A stretch of DNA of 64,000 nucleotides. Origin: Branchiostoma floridae. Its lineage: Eukaryota > Chordata > Leptocardii > Amphioxiformes > Branchiostomatidae. The number at the start of each line of letters is the position of its first letter. Positions within the stretch are counted from its first letter, which is position 1. Location of the stretch: assembly GCF_000003815.2 (NCBI RefSeq), contig NC_049991.1, forward strand, positions 17,315,083 through 17,379,082. Reading direction: 5' to 3'. The notes beneath the pieces were generated by a model, which ran no database searches, was not told where the DNA came from, and saw only the letters and a program-made list of their open reading frames with translations. The position numbers and the translations under genes were made by a program. Below are positions 12,615 to 23,726 of the stretch, one piece after another.

Positions 12615-12725
12615 ATGTGCTGATGTGATGTCCCGGTACCAGCTGGTGTTCGTGGAACTGCCCGCCATCCTCGAGGTGTCACGGGAGGACGACACACTTG
12701 ACAGCGAAGGGCAGGAGGAGTTCAG
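12615..12725 (+). CDS. Coding exon of an unidentified long gene (exon A)
   Basis: The exon is bounded by TTTGTCCACAG| at 12614 and by a donor, TTCAG|GTCAGA, at 12725. The reading frame gives CADVMSRYQLVFVELPAIL, then an acidic stretch (EVSREDDTLDSEGQEEF). Nearly every codon ends in G or C (for example CAG CTG GTG TTC GTG GAA CTG CCC GCC ATC CTC GAG GTG), in sharp contrast to the AT-rich flanks, which is the best evidence for coding. An in-frame ATG lies at 12628. The exon also contains ATG TGC TGA right at its 5' edge, out of frame, so it is unresolved whether the exon holds the start codon or continues an upstream exon. It ends with two bases of a codon (AG|) and joins exon B at 13707 in frame. 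The protein family is not recognised. Neighbouring DNA gives no functional clue. Confidence 0.7.
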
Positions 12726-13706
12726 GTCAGAGGTCACGCAAAGTTCAAAGTTCAAATGTCAAGGCCATGTTTTCTTGAACTGATTTTCTTACAAGGATGA
12801 CTTCCTCTGAGAACCCCAAAACTGAATAGATTCAAGCGTGCAAAGAATAAAAAAGTTTTGGGAAGAAAAAAATTGCCTTCATTATGAAATTTGAATGGTC
12901 AGGAAGGTTGAACAAATGACTGAACACACAGAATAATATTTGTACACCAGACATAAACTCTTCAATTTTGTTCTTTCACATTTTCTTTGACTTTGGAATT
13001 GACTTCGGCAGTCTACAAAATATCTAGTTACTGTATCCATTTTCAGGTATTTTTTTGGCAATTTTGCAGCATATTATACTTGACCAATTTGCAGCTGCTT
13101 TGTACGGTTCACAGTGTGGTCAAAAAATTTTATTTGGAAATGGACAAAAATGTAGATACACCCACGTTTGTTCTCCGTGTAATCAAATCTACATGGCCTA
13201 ACAGTGATTTCGCTAGAGCTTGAGTGTTCAAATTTAGGTAAGGTAATTAACGACAGGCAATAAATTGAATCACCATGCAGTGCGATAGAAGGATAGTAAG
13301 TTTATTTGCTTTTGGGTTAATGGCTTCACCTCCACTGCCGTCAGTAGAAGTAGGTGACGTCAGTTTTCTTGAAGAGATACGCAAGTTAGATTAATGCTGA
13401 ACACTCTCGTCATATTAAAAAATGCTTCTTCCAACTCTTAGGGCCACATTCAATTTACCCCACTTCCCAATATGTTTCTTAAGAGGATTCAATAACCCCT
13501 TTGGCATACAACAAAATAAACTTGTGATTTTTGGCTAGTTTCTTACAAAAAAAGTACATCCTTGTCTTCTGTACGTTTTCTTTTATGGCTGAAATATGCT
13601 ATATTTGCTCTCAAGCAATTAAAATATCGGCCTTTCTAATATTACTTGTCTCTTTGCATAATATCTTGATGTGAAAGTCCCCCAGAAAGGTCTTCTTATT
13701 CCGTAG
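12726..13706 (+). other. Intron between exons A and B
   Basis: It begins GTCAGA and ends TCTTCTTATTCCGTAG. AT-rich, with no internal repeats noticed. Confidence 0.6.
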
Positions 13707-13937
13707 CTCCTCGAGTGGCTGTGAGTACAGCTTTGCCGACTTTAAAGACATCCTATCACCTGTGAAGAACCCAGACAGCCCAACCGTGACCTCGACTCAC
13801 CCCGAAAGCACAGCCAGGAATGGTTCCTGTCAGAGAACTGCAGCTGAAGATGCATGTGCTTCAATGCCACCTAGTGGATCTAACAGTACTGCAGGTCAGG
13901 TGGCAAAAAGGACCAGAAGGAGTAACAAGAGGTCAAG
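13707..13937 (+). CDS. Coding exon of an unidentified long gene (exon B)
   Basis: The exon follows ...TTATTCCGTAG| and ends at TCAAG|GTAAGA, a near-consensus donor. Its 231 bases are a multiple of three, so it takes over the split AG|C serine codon from exon A and again leaves AG|. The frame stays open throughout: SSSSGCEYSFADFKDILSPV is followed by a Ser/Thr/Pro-rich stretch and a strongly basic end, KRTRRSNKRSR. The basic end could be a nuclear localisation or membrane-binding signal, and the low-complexity middle suggests a disordered region. Together with exon A it gives 109 complete residues from the ATG at 12628. No catalytic or named domain is visible, so the product is left unnamed. 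The following exon must begin in phase 2. The only candidate seen in the window is the short terminal exon at 21658; otherwise the gene continues beyond the right edge. Confidence 0.7.
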
Positions 13938-14399
13938 GTAAGATATTAAACATGAGGAAGAAGAAAAAACTATTTGTTTATGTAGCTTGATTCGATTTAC
14001 AATATTTGTGGATGGCGTGACAATCAGGTGCTTGTCATCTTTTTAACTTGTCACCCCAAAAACGGGAACTCATTATTACCCAGCAAATTGGTGGCCATTA
14101 CACCCCTGTGTACTGAATAGATAGAAACCTGCTAGCATATGCATCTGAAGTCAATCTACAAATAGTGACCGCACCTGCCTCAAACGGTTACAGTTGTACC
14201 CAAAGCCCCCATTCCAGCAGCCTCAAGCTTATTGAGGCTACTTGGCTAAGTAGCAACTGTCGGAAGTGGACCAAAAAGTTGCAATTTGTAATGTTTAATG
14301 GAGATCTCAATAATCTAACAAACAGACAAGGCTAGACTCCAGGCTAGGGTAGATTTTGATGTGAAAAAGAATGTTTGACTCCCCGGCAATTTTGAAGTT
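13938..14399. other. Intronic sequence
   Basis: Nothing recognisable. Confidence 0.4.
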
Positions 14400-14545
14400 C
14401 AGTGACATGTTACTTCTGCAGAGAGAACAAAAATTATCCTTGTCCGGTTTTTAAGTTCGCATTGACGAGGCCACACTGCAAAAGAAACGGAAACATTAAA
14501 ACCGCCACAAATATTTTCCCTTTTACAGTAAATCACAAATTCTGC
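14400..14545. repeat. Degenerate copy of the 'GCGAA...ACCACCGC' repeat
   Basis: TTTTTAAGTTCGCATTG, ACATTAAAACCGCCACAAAT and TTTTACAGTAAATCACAAATTC follow the same order as the better preserved element at 17455-17665, so this is an old copy of that family. Confidence 0.45.
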
Positions 14546-14579
14546 AGTCCTCCCCACCAGCACCCACCCATAATTAACT

Positions 14580-14880
14580 CACAGATCAAGCCTCCGTTTT
14601 CCCGGCCTCACAGTTTCTCCCGTCTTTGTTAGAGGGAAGCGGCTGATTGAGGAGATCATCTGATCCAATACGTACATTCTGGCTCATCAATAAAGCCTCT
14701 CAAATCTGCCGACGGTAACGAACCTCCGGTAAATTGCTTTATTAGATTCCTCGGTTTCGTCCTCGGTGCTTGATTGGTGAAAGGAATTCTACCCGAGTAC
14801 GTCCAACGAGGTTGTGAAGCATCGGCATTAGGGGTAATTGAGTTCAAGAGGGACTTTCGTTCGGCACGAATAAAGATCTG
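14580..14880. promoter_or_regulatory. Candidate conserved non-coding island
   Basis: A 300 bp patch clearly richer in GC than its surroundings and free of repeats, with no plausible exon on either strand (a 63-codon minus-strand frame has no recognisable domain). It lies about 650 bp after exon B. A regulatory role is inferred only from composition and uniqueness. Confidence 0.25.
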
Positions 14881-16259
14881 AAGGCATTATACTCAAAAGT
14901 TGGAGCCTCCTAAATTTGCACAGACATGCTTAAAAGTTGTAGCCAACCTTTAGGTAACTATGCAGATTAGTACTGTAATGATTTGTGATGGTAAGTGAAG
15001 GGCATTGAACTTTCTTTATTTGAAATTCATGTAGATGAATAGCATGACATTTTGTGCAAGCCTTGAAGTATTTAAGCCACATCTCTGCTGTATCTCTATA
15101 CTACTAGCCTGTATATCCGTGCTTTGGTGTATACGTAATGCGTCAGCTTTGTGGGCACTTCAGATTGGCAGCATCTGGTTAATAATGCTTTTCTTGTGTG
15201 TGAAGAGTAACATTCTTTATTCAAGAACCAATCGGAAACTCACCTATAGCTACCAGGGACTGGCTTAGACGTACAGAATCCACGTAGTCGCAGCAGATCT
15301 AACCAGATCTACACTCTGGATCTTAATAAAACAGTCAAAAAAGACATGTATTTAATATTACTGTACAAAGATTGGGTCAACACATAATGATGCTGTACAA
15401 TGTATAATATGTACATGTAGTGCTTAGACAAGGGGAAGAAGATGATTTTTTTGTACTGGTTTTTTTTTCCACAAAAGCCTGTACATAAAACCACCACGAA
15501 CATATCTGCTTTTAGTTTTTTAATGGCAATGAACTCCAATCTAATTATTATAATCAAGTTTTCTGCAAGCTTTCTGGCTTACTCAATCCACTGCATCATC
15601 ATCATCATCATCGTTCGGCTGTTGAGCAGGCGACTGCAAGCTCCTGAAAAAAGGCAAGGGAGTCTTTGGCAGTGCCAGAACCAAGAAATTTGATTTTTGT
15701 GCCCAAGTTCAAGTTGCAATAATGTAAAGATATGATCTCTCAATATGTGTTGGCAGCAACATTAATACCACTATGCAGCTATCTTAGAGTTAAAAACGCT
15801 GTAAGCTGCTATATAATTATGGTTCCAAGTTATATACTGAACCTGATAAGATCAACACAGCTTACCTTTTTCTATATTACAAAGAACTGATTGCTATTTT
15901 TGAAGTTGCTGGATGGATGTTATATTCAGATGTGCATTCTAAAGTCAAGATTCTTCTGTTTTGGCTTGAAATACTACATGCTCTGTTGCAAGCTAGTGCA
16001 GGGGTATGATTTGGAGTTATTTCTGATGTCTACCTGCAGTGGTCCAGGCATTGAACTTTCTTGACCAATAACTTGAATAAATGTGTTAATAATAAAAGTT
16101 GACTTGGTCTGCAAGTGCAAGCTTACATCAGCTTTGGGGTTCCAAGATGTCATCCATATAATTAAATCAAATGGAACAAGTTCAAGCTGCCTTCCCCTTT
16201 TTTCATTGCACAGTCGAACCAGACAAGGACCAGAGGACCATTGGAGCCACTATTTCATG
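14881..16259. other. Intronic sequence
   Basis: AT-rich, with a short CATCATCATCATCATC microsatellite at about 15594-15613. No gene or larger repeat seen. Confidence 0.4.
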
Positions 16260-16735
16260 ATCTTTTAGATACGTTTTTCCATTGCCCCAAGCTTTAAGAG
16301 TCCTGTCTAACGTGGCCTTCTTTCTACTTCAAGTACTTGTCCCTTGAATGGCAACTACAGACAGGTTGACTCCCTAGTATCTGACAACACTTATACATTC
16401 ACAATCATACTTCAAAGAATCGTCTGAAATCGATAATGGCCTTGGTTTGCTCGTGGTGTTTTGTTCAGGCCTATGAAATGTCGGCATTATTTGACTTTTT
16501 CACAGTCTTTTAGAAACATTTCCCATTGCCCCAAGCATTTAATCCTGTCTAGAGTGGCCTTCTGTCTTCTTGTCCCTTGAATGGCATTTACTCAAGACGA
16601 GTTTGACTGCATCTGACCAAACTTGACAACACTTATATGTTTATAATCATACTTCAAATAATCTTCTGAAATCGATAATGGCCTTGGTTTTGCGTTGTTC
16701 AGGCCTGTGAAATGCCGGCATCATTCTGGCTTTAG
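16260..16735. repeat. Two-copy tandem duplication, ~244 bp unit
   Basis: ATTGCCCCAAGC (16281 and 16525), TCCTGTCTA, TTGTCCCTTGAATGGCA, TGACAACACTTATA and TGAAATCGATAATGGCCTTG, then TTCAGGCCT, recur in the same order at 244 bp. Confidence 0.85.
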
Positions 16736-17454
16736 CGTCTTCCCACTCGGCCAGGTGGAAGAAGCTTTGGCAAAGATAAGCCTACGCTTGGTTCCACTTC
16801 ACTGCTGCCAGGAATCCTAAGTACATAGCTGACGGCTGAATGGTTACGGCTTTATGATGATTGCGCAAGTGAAAGGAGGATTTGTCCGTAGCGTACGCAT
16901 GAATTGGCAAGCGGAGATCATTTCTGTATGTTTCACTTTTGTTATGCTGATCTAAACAGCTTCTGAAAATCCTGGCACTCAAATGTAGCACAGCACAACA
17001 ATGGCTTTCAAGAACAACCTGTGTCTATGGTAATAACTTTTAAATGTCGTTTTTTTTCATCTTTGCAAAAGACAGTTTCACCATGTTCTTGTCTTCATCC
17101 AGTGGTAACCAGCAGAACACATCACACCCCAGACCTAAGATATATTGCCTGGTTTAATAATTGATGAAACTACATGTAAAACATTAATATTGGCTTGTAT
17201 TGCTGTTTTAATACTAGTTTCAAGTTCATTTGCACAGTGCTAATCTGAGGTAAAATGTTGTGTATCTGTCTTGGCAGTATGAAAAATGAGGTACCTTAAG
17301 GTATCACCACTTTGCTCCTATGAAATCAATCTTTATGTCTTGGTTTCACATTTTATGTCATTGATGGATTCTTATTCATGCAGTGTCACATATATATTGC
17401 TCTTAGCCACTTAATAACAATCTATTTTGCAATCTGATTCCCTTAGTGAGTCTT
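16736..17454. other. Intronic sequence
   Basis: 16736-17000 is somewhat GC-richer. No gene or clear repeat. Confidence 0.35.
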
Positions 17455-17665
17455 ATACAGTACTGTAGATGCAGAAACTTTCGCGATTGTTTAATGTTCG
17501 CGGTTTTCGTGGTGGCCACTTTACCGCGAACTTAAGACCACCGCGAACATTTTTATATGGCAGTAAGAGACTACAGTGCATGGTGCTACTGCGAATTTAA
17601 AACCACCACAAAAAGTCCCCGCTACTGCGAAATTAAATCCCCGCAAACTTAAATACATTTACAGT
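17455..17665. repeat. Fold-back repeat with GCGAA/TTCGC core
   Basis: TGTTCGCGGTTTTCGTGGTGG is mirrored by CCACCGCGAACA about 50 bp later, and a second decayed half (TACTGCGAATTTAAAACCACC) follows. The element is bounded by TACAGTA-type ends (ACAGTACTGTAGATG on the left and CATTTACAGTA on the right). Related degenerate copies are at 14400-14545 and about 30490-30580. Confidence 0.65.
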
Positions 17666-18392
17666 AAATCTCTATTTGTATCCGCACCACTTTCTAAGAA
17701 ATGAGAAGAAAACTTGCTTTAGAAGCATTTTACCAGATGAGAATAACTGCTGCTGAAGCTTGCCCTGAAGGCACGTTGAATGTTAAGTGGGCTACCCTGG
17801 TATTCACGGCAACAAATGTCAGACGATTACAGAAGCATCTTTGGCATTCATGGTTTGATTTGTATTCATACTATCCACTTTCCGCGCTTGTGCTGGAACA
17901 AGCTAAGTGCTTTCAATTGGGAAGTGGAATTTATAGTCTGAGATTGTTTCCTTTACTGCCATTTGGAGGGAAAGGCTAGTGAAACTTTTATATGATGGAA
18001 GGAGGGGAATCTTTACCCCCGGTAGGGGGGCTTTTACAGAAATTGATTTAGAATGGCATGTTTCTTGTTGAGTGTTTTTTTTACTCTCAAGATCCACTGA
18101 CAGATATTTTTTTGTTTCACTTCAAAGAGTTGAGTTAAAGTTGAGTTGAATTGATTAAATGCAGCAAGTTTTGTAGACCTTCCTTTAATGGGTTTATTGA
18201 ACATTCTAATTTTTCTCAGGGTTATTGTGTTAGCATCAGGCTTTTAGCTAGAATTTTATTATAGGGGGTTCCAATTTTCTTGGTGAGCCACAATAAGTGA
18301 TATAAGCACAACTATTCGACTATTGTATGGGGGCTGGGGGTGTCCACCTTCCATGGTGCAGAGTTTTCGAGAATTTTAAGTTAAATGGTGCA
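17666..18392. other. Intronic sequence
   Basis: No supported gene. The 92-codon frame at 17701 has no recognisable features. Confidence 0.4.
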
Positions 18393-18605
18393 CTCTATGT
18401 ATCCTGAGGGGCAAAATTACTGTCAAAGATGTCACAGTAGAGGACTGACCACAAATGACCCAGTGGCATCCCTGGTCAAGCAGAATTTCATGCTTGTCAA
18501 AGAATCTGCTCCTCAGTGTAAGGGCGTCTAGTGTGTCCAATTTCTTGTTATTTCAAGGATCCAAATGATGCCTTGACGTATGCCAGGCAAAAAACCTGAT
18601 TTGTA
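18393..18605. repeat. Dispersed repeat copy (partner at 47517)
   Basis: TCCTGAGGGGCAAAATTACTG, ATTTCATGCTTGTCA, CAGTGTAAGGGCGTCTAGTG and TCCAATTTCTTGTTATTT recur with the same spacing at 47517-47715, about 29 kb away and in the same orientation. Read on the minus strand both copies give a partly open frame with LDxLDALTLxSR and DKHEI in common, so a decayed coding origin is possible. Confidence 0.65.
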
Positions 18606-19310
18606 TCATCCTAGTGAAGCATATGCTGTTATTGAGATACTGAAAATTAATGTAGATGATGATGTGAATGTAATTTTGAGGCAAGATTGTGATGCGAAGC
18701 ATTCTTTTGTGTTTGCTTCAAAGCCATTAATGCCTGACAGCTGCTTTTTCTATTTAAAAATTGGACTCAGTTCCCAAAGCTTCCCTCAATGTTGGCAGGG
18801 AATTGCTATGGGAATTAGAATCAGAGAAACAGGCAGCTAAACACAAGAATTAAATGTGCTAGAGCTCAAAATGAAAGAACCCACATATTATATATTATTG
18901 ATTCCGAGCGTTGTTGTGACTGAATTCTGTGTAACAAGGTCCCATGGTGACGTAACTAATTCACAGAGTTTGCCAACATGTTGGCAATAGATCAAGGAGT
19001 CTTTGTATGCTGTCAGGGAAGGCAGTTCTTTGCGTAAGAGTATATCAGAAATTGTTTTTCATACTGTCGTTTTTGAGACCACACAGTCTTTTACGAAAAT
19101 CAAAGATTGTGTCAATTGATTCGCAGGGATCATTCACCAGGCAACTTTCGATTTTTACCTTTAGTTATTTGACACACAAATTCATTGCTAATCATGCATA
19201 AAAGCAGCTAGTGAGCTACTCAGGCAACTGGATGTGATTTTCCAGTTGCTTGAGTAACTGCTTTTTGGCGTATCTTATTCAGTTATTACCTGGATGTCTA
19301 ACCTTCATCA
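18606..19310. other. Intronic sequence
   Basis: A short hairpin-like CAGTTGCTTGAGTAACTG near 19242. Otherwise nothing recognisable. Confidence 0.35.
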
Positions 19311-19315
19311 ACGTA

Positions 19316-20880
19316 GATTCTTTGCTTCTTCCGTAGAGATCTACTATACTGGCTGTACACAAGAGTGAATTGTATTTGAGAACACAGTAACTGTTACAGA
19401 CCAAACTCACACTCCAGGGATACTTCACTTCAGGGATATCTTTTTCCCCATTGCTTCACAGTGGGTGCTGTCCTTGGTTCTGACTACATTATTATGGGAC
19501 AAGTCTTCCGTTAGACTCCACAGTGAATTCAGACTGTGGAGTCATCTGATTTTAAGTCATTTGGAGTTATTTGATGCACAAATTCTTTGCTTCTTTAATA
19601 GAGTACTTCTGTACTGGCTGTGAAAAAGAGTGAATTGTATTTGAGAGCACAGTTACATAACAAACTCATACTCCAGGGGATAATTTCACCCCTCGCTTCA
19701 CAGTAGGTGCTGTCCTTGGTTCTGAATACAAATATAGTTGGACAAGTCTTCTATTAGACTCCATGGCGAATTTATACTGTGTTGATCGATTTTACGTCAT
19801 TTGGAGTTATTTGACGCACAAATTCTTTGCTTCTTTAATAGAAGACATACTGTACTGGCTGTGCAAATGAGTGGATTGTATTTGAGAACACAGTTACATA
19901 TTACCAAACACACACTCCAGGGGATACTTTCACCCCTTGCTTCACAGTAGCTGCTGTCCTTGGTTCTGACTACATTCTGACTACAAGTCTTCCATTAGAC
20001 TCCACGCTGAATTCATACTAAGTCATTTGGAGTTATTTGACGCACACATTCTTTGCTTCTTTAATAGAGGAATACTGTACTGGCTGTGCAAAAGAGTGGA
20101 TTCTATTTGAGAACACAGTTACATATTACCAAACACACACTCCAGGGGATACTTTCACCCCTTGCTTCACAGTAGGCGCTGTCCTTGGTTCTGACTACAT
20201 TCTGACTACAAGTCTTCCATTAGACTCCACGGCGAATTCATACTAAGTCATTTGGAGTTATTTGAAGCACAAATTCTTTGCTTCTTTAGTAGAGGACTAC
20301 TTTACCTGCTGTGCAAAAGAGTGGATTGTATTTGAGAACACAGTTACATAACAAAATCAAACTCCAGGGGATACTTTCACCCCTTGCTTCACAGTAGGTG
20401 CTGTCCTTGGTGCTGAAAACATTATTGTGGGACAAGTCTTCCATTTGACTCCACGCTGAATTCATACTGTGGAGTCAATTGGAGTTATTTGACGCACAAA
20501 TTCTTTGCTTCTTTAGTAGAGGGCTACTTTACCTGCTGTGCAAAATAGTGGATTGCATTTGAGAACACAGTTACATAACGAAACCATGCTCCAGAGAACA
20601 CAGTTACATAACAAAATCATGCTCCAGAGAACACAGTTACATAACAAAACCACACTCTGGTGGATACTTTCACCCCTTGCTTCACAGTAGGCGTTGTCCT
20701 TGGTTCTGACTACATTATTGTGTATTGGCTGTGCAAAAGAGTGGATTGTATTTGAGAACACTGTTCTGCAACAAAATCACACTCCAGGGAATATTTTCAC
20801 CCCTTGCTTCACAGTAGGTGCTGTCCTTGGTGCTGAAAATGTTATAGTGAGACAAGTTTTCCATTAGACTAAACAGCTCT
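19316..20880. repeat. Tandem array, about seven copies of a 225-265 bp unit
   Basis: The anchor ATTCTTTGCTTCTT occurs at 19317, 19582, 19822, 20048, 20273 and 20500 (spacings 265, 240, 226, 225, 227). A seventh, partial unit starts near 20728. Each unit also carries TGTATTTGAGAACACAGTTACATA, CACTCCAGGG, TTTCACCCCTTGCTTCACAGTAG, GCTGTCCTTGGT and ATTAGACTCCA. The most similar copies are the central ones, and the first is the most diverged, as expected of an array expanded by unequal crossing-over. Short ORFs in it repeat with the unit and are not genes. Confidence 0.92.
20565..20655. repeat. Nested short tandem repeat, ~32 bp unit, three copies
   Basis: Inside one unit of the larger array, GAGAACACAGTTACATAAC plus an AAAxCATGCTCCA segment is reiterated three times, a second level of expansion within the array. 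Confidence 0.85.
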
Positions 20881-21657
20881 TAAGTACATGGCTTTTGGAG
20901 AATTTAACAGAGGAGCAAGCACTCAAACATATAGTATCAACTGAAGTCAACTTGCAAAGTGATTTCTTTAGTAGAAAGCTAGCAATTGCCAACAAGATAG
21001 TATGCATGTTTAGTGTACGGACAATCAGCTATCTTCTTGTTAGCGATATTGGACATCATCCTCTCGCTTAAAAATTTTGTTACTTTTGTTTGGAGTGAGG
21101 TGACAAGTTTGAATATGTGGATTTCATTTTGTATTACATACATGTACTTTAGGATATGATGGAAGAATGTTTGGGTAAAACTGTCAGCATTTGTTGTTGC
21201 TTTATCTTGAAAGCAAACTTTATCTTGTTGCTTTATCTAAAAAGACCACTAGCTTAATTGATTTGCAGGTATTTTTAATGTCTACCTTTGCTTAGCCATA
21301 CTGGACGTATATGTCATGTAGATATTTGTTCGCCGTACAACTCATTACCACCTGTTGACTGAATACTTTCTAAATACCCTTAGAATAGTTTCTCAACAAT
21401 TTTCACATTGATCCACACTTCATAGAATCACCATTTACGCCTTTGCCTGGTGGGCAAGTATAGGGAAAATCCATTTACGCCCTACTAAATCATTGCTTTT
21501 TAACGCTTAGTATAGGCTTATAGTGATGTAGTGCGTTAATCATGCACTTCCTGTAGTATATTTTCTGGATTATCAAAGCACTTCACTTGAAAGTCTGGAT
21601 CGACAAGATCAGTAGGACATCAGTCAAGTGTGGAAGATCCATCTTATTTCCATGCAG
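20881..21657. other. Intronic sequence
   Basis: A small local duplication at 21190-21245 (TTGCTTTATCTTGAAAGCAAA...TTGTTGCTTTATCTAAAAAG). Ends with a good 3' splice context, CTTATTTCCATGCAG. Confidence 0.35.
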
Positions 21658-21721
21658 GGCAACGGCAGCCTCCGAGAGTTTGGATCCATGGAGATGCCAG
21701 ACGGAAAATTGCTTTTATTAA
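21658..21721 (+). CDS. Candidate short alternative terminal exon
   Basis: After CTTATTTCCATGCAG| the sequence can accept the split AG| codon of exon B (or of the exon at 29904 only if order allowed, which it does not). It then reads 20 residues (ATAASESLDPWRCQTENCFY) before TAA at 21719-21721. A poly(A) signal AATAAA follows at 21808-21813. The patch is GC-richer than its flanks. A 20-residue tail with a good acceptor and nearby poly(A) signal would make a short isoform ending here. Equally, this may be a conserved non-coding patch. Transcript data would decide. Confidence 0.25.
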
Positions 21722-21807
21722 GATGATGGATCGGGAAAATAACGTTGTCAGCTCGCTGACGGGAGTGTTCATTACGACAATTTCCTTATGCGTCAGACTA
21801 CTCTTCC

Positions 21808-21813
21808 AATAAA
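21808..21813 (+). terminator. Possible polyadenylation signal AATAAA
   Basis: AATAAA 87 bases after the candidate stop at 21721, followed by a T-rich stretch. Only meaningful if the exon at 21658 is real. Confidence 0.25.
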
Positions 21814-23227
21814 AGCATTTTTGGATGTTCAAACTTTTCCCTTAGCAACTAATAGAACTTAAAAGCTTGAGATGACAGTAGAGTTGATATTGTAATTTGC
21901 TCAGTATGGCTGTTCAACTTTAATCCTACTAAGGTATCAGAAAACTAAAATCACAAAACTTTGTCTAGACTTACTACATCTAAACTACATCTAGACTTGA
22001 AATAGAAACGTGCAACATGTAATTTGCATGCTGTCTTAAACTTTAAAGAATTGCACAGTAAGATATTCGGAATGTGAAGTTTTGCATGTAGAAAATACTA
22101 TTAGTTATAGTAGATTTGTCAAATTGCAAAGAAAATATTTGCCAACATGTAACTTTGCCGGAAACAAAAAAAAGTATTTCAAGCCCAAGCAATTGTGAAC
22201 TTTTTTCCTGAATGCCAGCCTTGTTAGCTTTAGATGAACTCACTGGTAGCTACCTTGCCTAGTTCATCGTGTAATCTTTTAAAGCATTAAACAGATTATA
22301 AATCTCTTCTAAGGTAACATCAGAGAATGTATTTGAGAATGTACTTGAAGCAAGTAAGCTAAGCAATTATAACAGTTGACTAATATCGTGAATAACTGAC
22401 TCATTATTGCATTGTTTAATAAGACTATTGTTCTGTGGAAATCTGTCTAGATATCAGATATCAGTGTCAAATTCCAACAGCAGCTGCTCCTTTCCGTCAA
22501 CTGCAAAATTATGGAACAGGTACCTCTTTCTGTCGATTTATAGTTTGGAATAAACCTGGAGATGATCTTCCCTTCTTTTCTTGTGTTAGCTTCTCTAACC
22601 ACTTGAATCAATGCACATTTTGGGTTGAATTTTTCTGAGCTACTCAACTATTGACTATGAAGTTGGAAGGCACCCAAATCCATTTATTTCCTTGTCACTG
22701 GCTGCAGATTGGATATTTGACACTTTGTCAACTTGACAAGAAGTCACTTTCGTTCTGTATGCAGAAGATTTGACGAGGATCAAGTGAAAGGGCGGTTGTC
22801 AGGTTTAAGCCATAGCTGGTTTCCCTCATTATCTGAACCTAGTGTGGCGTGATTCTGTCTCCCTTTGTCGAGTTAAGTAGAGAGGAAGCTGATTTAGAGT
22901 CTTGTAAATCGTACTTGATACCTCTATCTGTCTCTGCCGAACGTCTTCCCGCTTACCCGGAAGGAAGTTGTCTCGCATGAGTGGATCGGTTTGTTCATGA
23001 GCACACGGAAGTCAGAGTACGCCCAAACGAATCTCACAGCATTTGGCACTCTCTAACTTGGCAACTCTTCAAAAAGTACAGGGCTCTATGATGGGAAATA
23101 TGATTATCATAGAAGGCAGCTGGGAAAAGGAACAGAATTCTCACTGTATTTCAGATGTTGAAAAGTTACCAAGTTGGACTAACTTCAGGCAGGCTTGATA
23201 CTTTGCTGTTAGTTCATCCCACTACAT
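21814..23227. other. Non-coding; GC-richer patch at 22780-23060
   Basis: 21830-22680 is AT-rich with nothing seen. 22780-23060 is GC-richer and repeat-free, with no plausible exon, so a regulatory element is possible. Confidence 0.3.
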
Positions 23228-23375
23228 AATGAATGAATGAATGAATTTATTGCTCAACAATCGTACAGAGTACAATGTATGGCAACCAATATCAACTAAT
23301 AGCTATACAGATAATAGTACTAAGAGGCTACATACAAAACAACAACAAAACATTATCGATAACTGTACAGTTATG
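23228..23375 (-). mobile_element. Possible 3' end of a non-LTR retrotransposon
   Basis: A (TGAA)n tract at 23229-23247 followed by TTTATTGCTCAACAATCGTACA. Read on the minus strand this is ...AGCAATAAATTCATTCATTCATT, i.e. a short 3' UTR with AATAAA and a (CATT)n tail, the layout typical of LINE 3' ends. No ORF part is present. Confidence 0.4.
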
Positions 23376-23726
23376 TATGATTAATCTGGTCTCGCATTTG
23401 GATGATGCTCCTCCAGAGATCTGCCATCCACTAGTCCCATTTCCTTGGAGTTCATTGTTTTGAATTCAATTTTTTTCCCTAGCTGGTGATTCTTCAAGAC
23501 TTTGTTTTTCATGGTACTCTTGGGTCTTCCCCGGGGAGGTTTTCAGCCCAAAGCTATATTTGCTGTTCTTTTGCCACCACAGTATCTACCTCATAGGACA
23601 ATTACAGTTGACTGTTGAGTATACACTGGACTCAAAATTGGTCAATTTGCACTGGTGGATAGGGTATAGAATACGCAGAGGACATTATTCAGTACATTAC
23701 TCAGTAGTAATCATACTTATGTTTTT
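23376..23726. other. Non-coding spacer
   Basis: Nothing recognisable. Confidence 0.35.
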
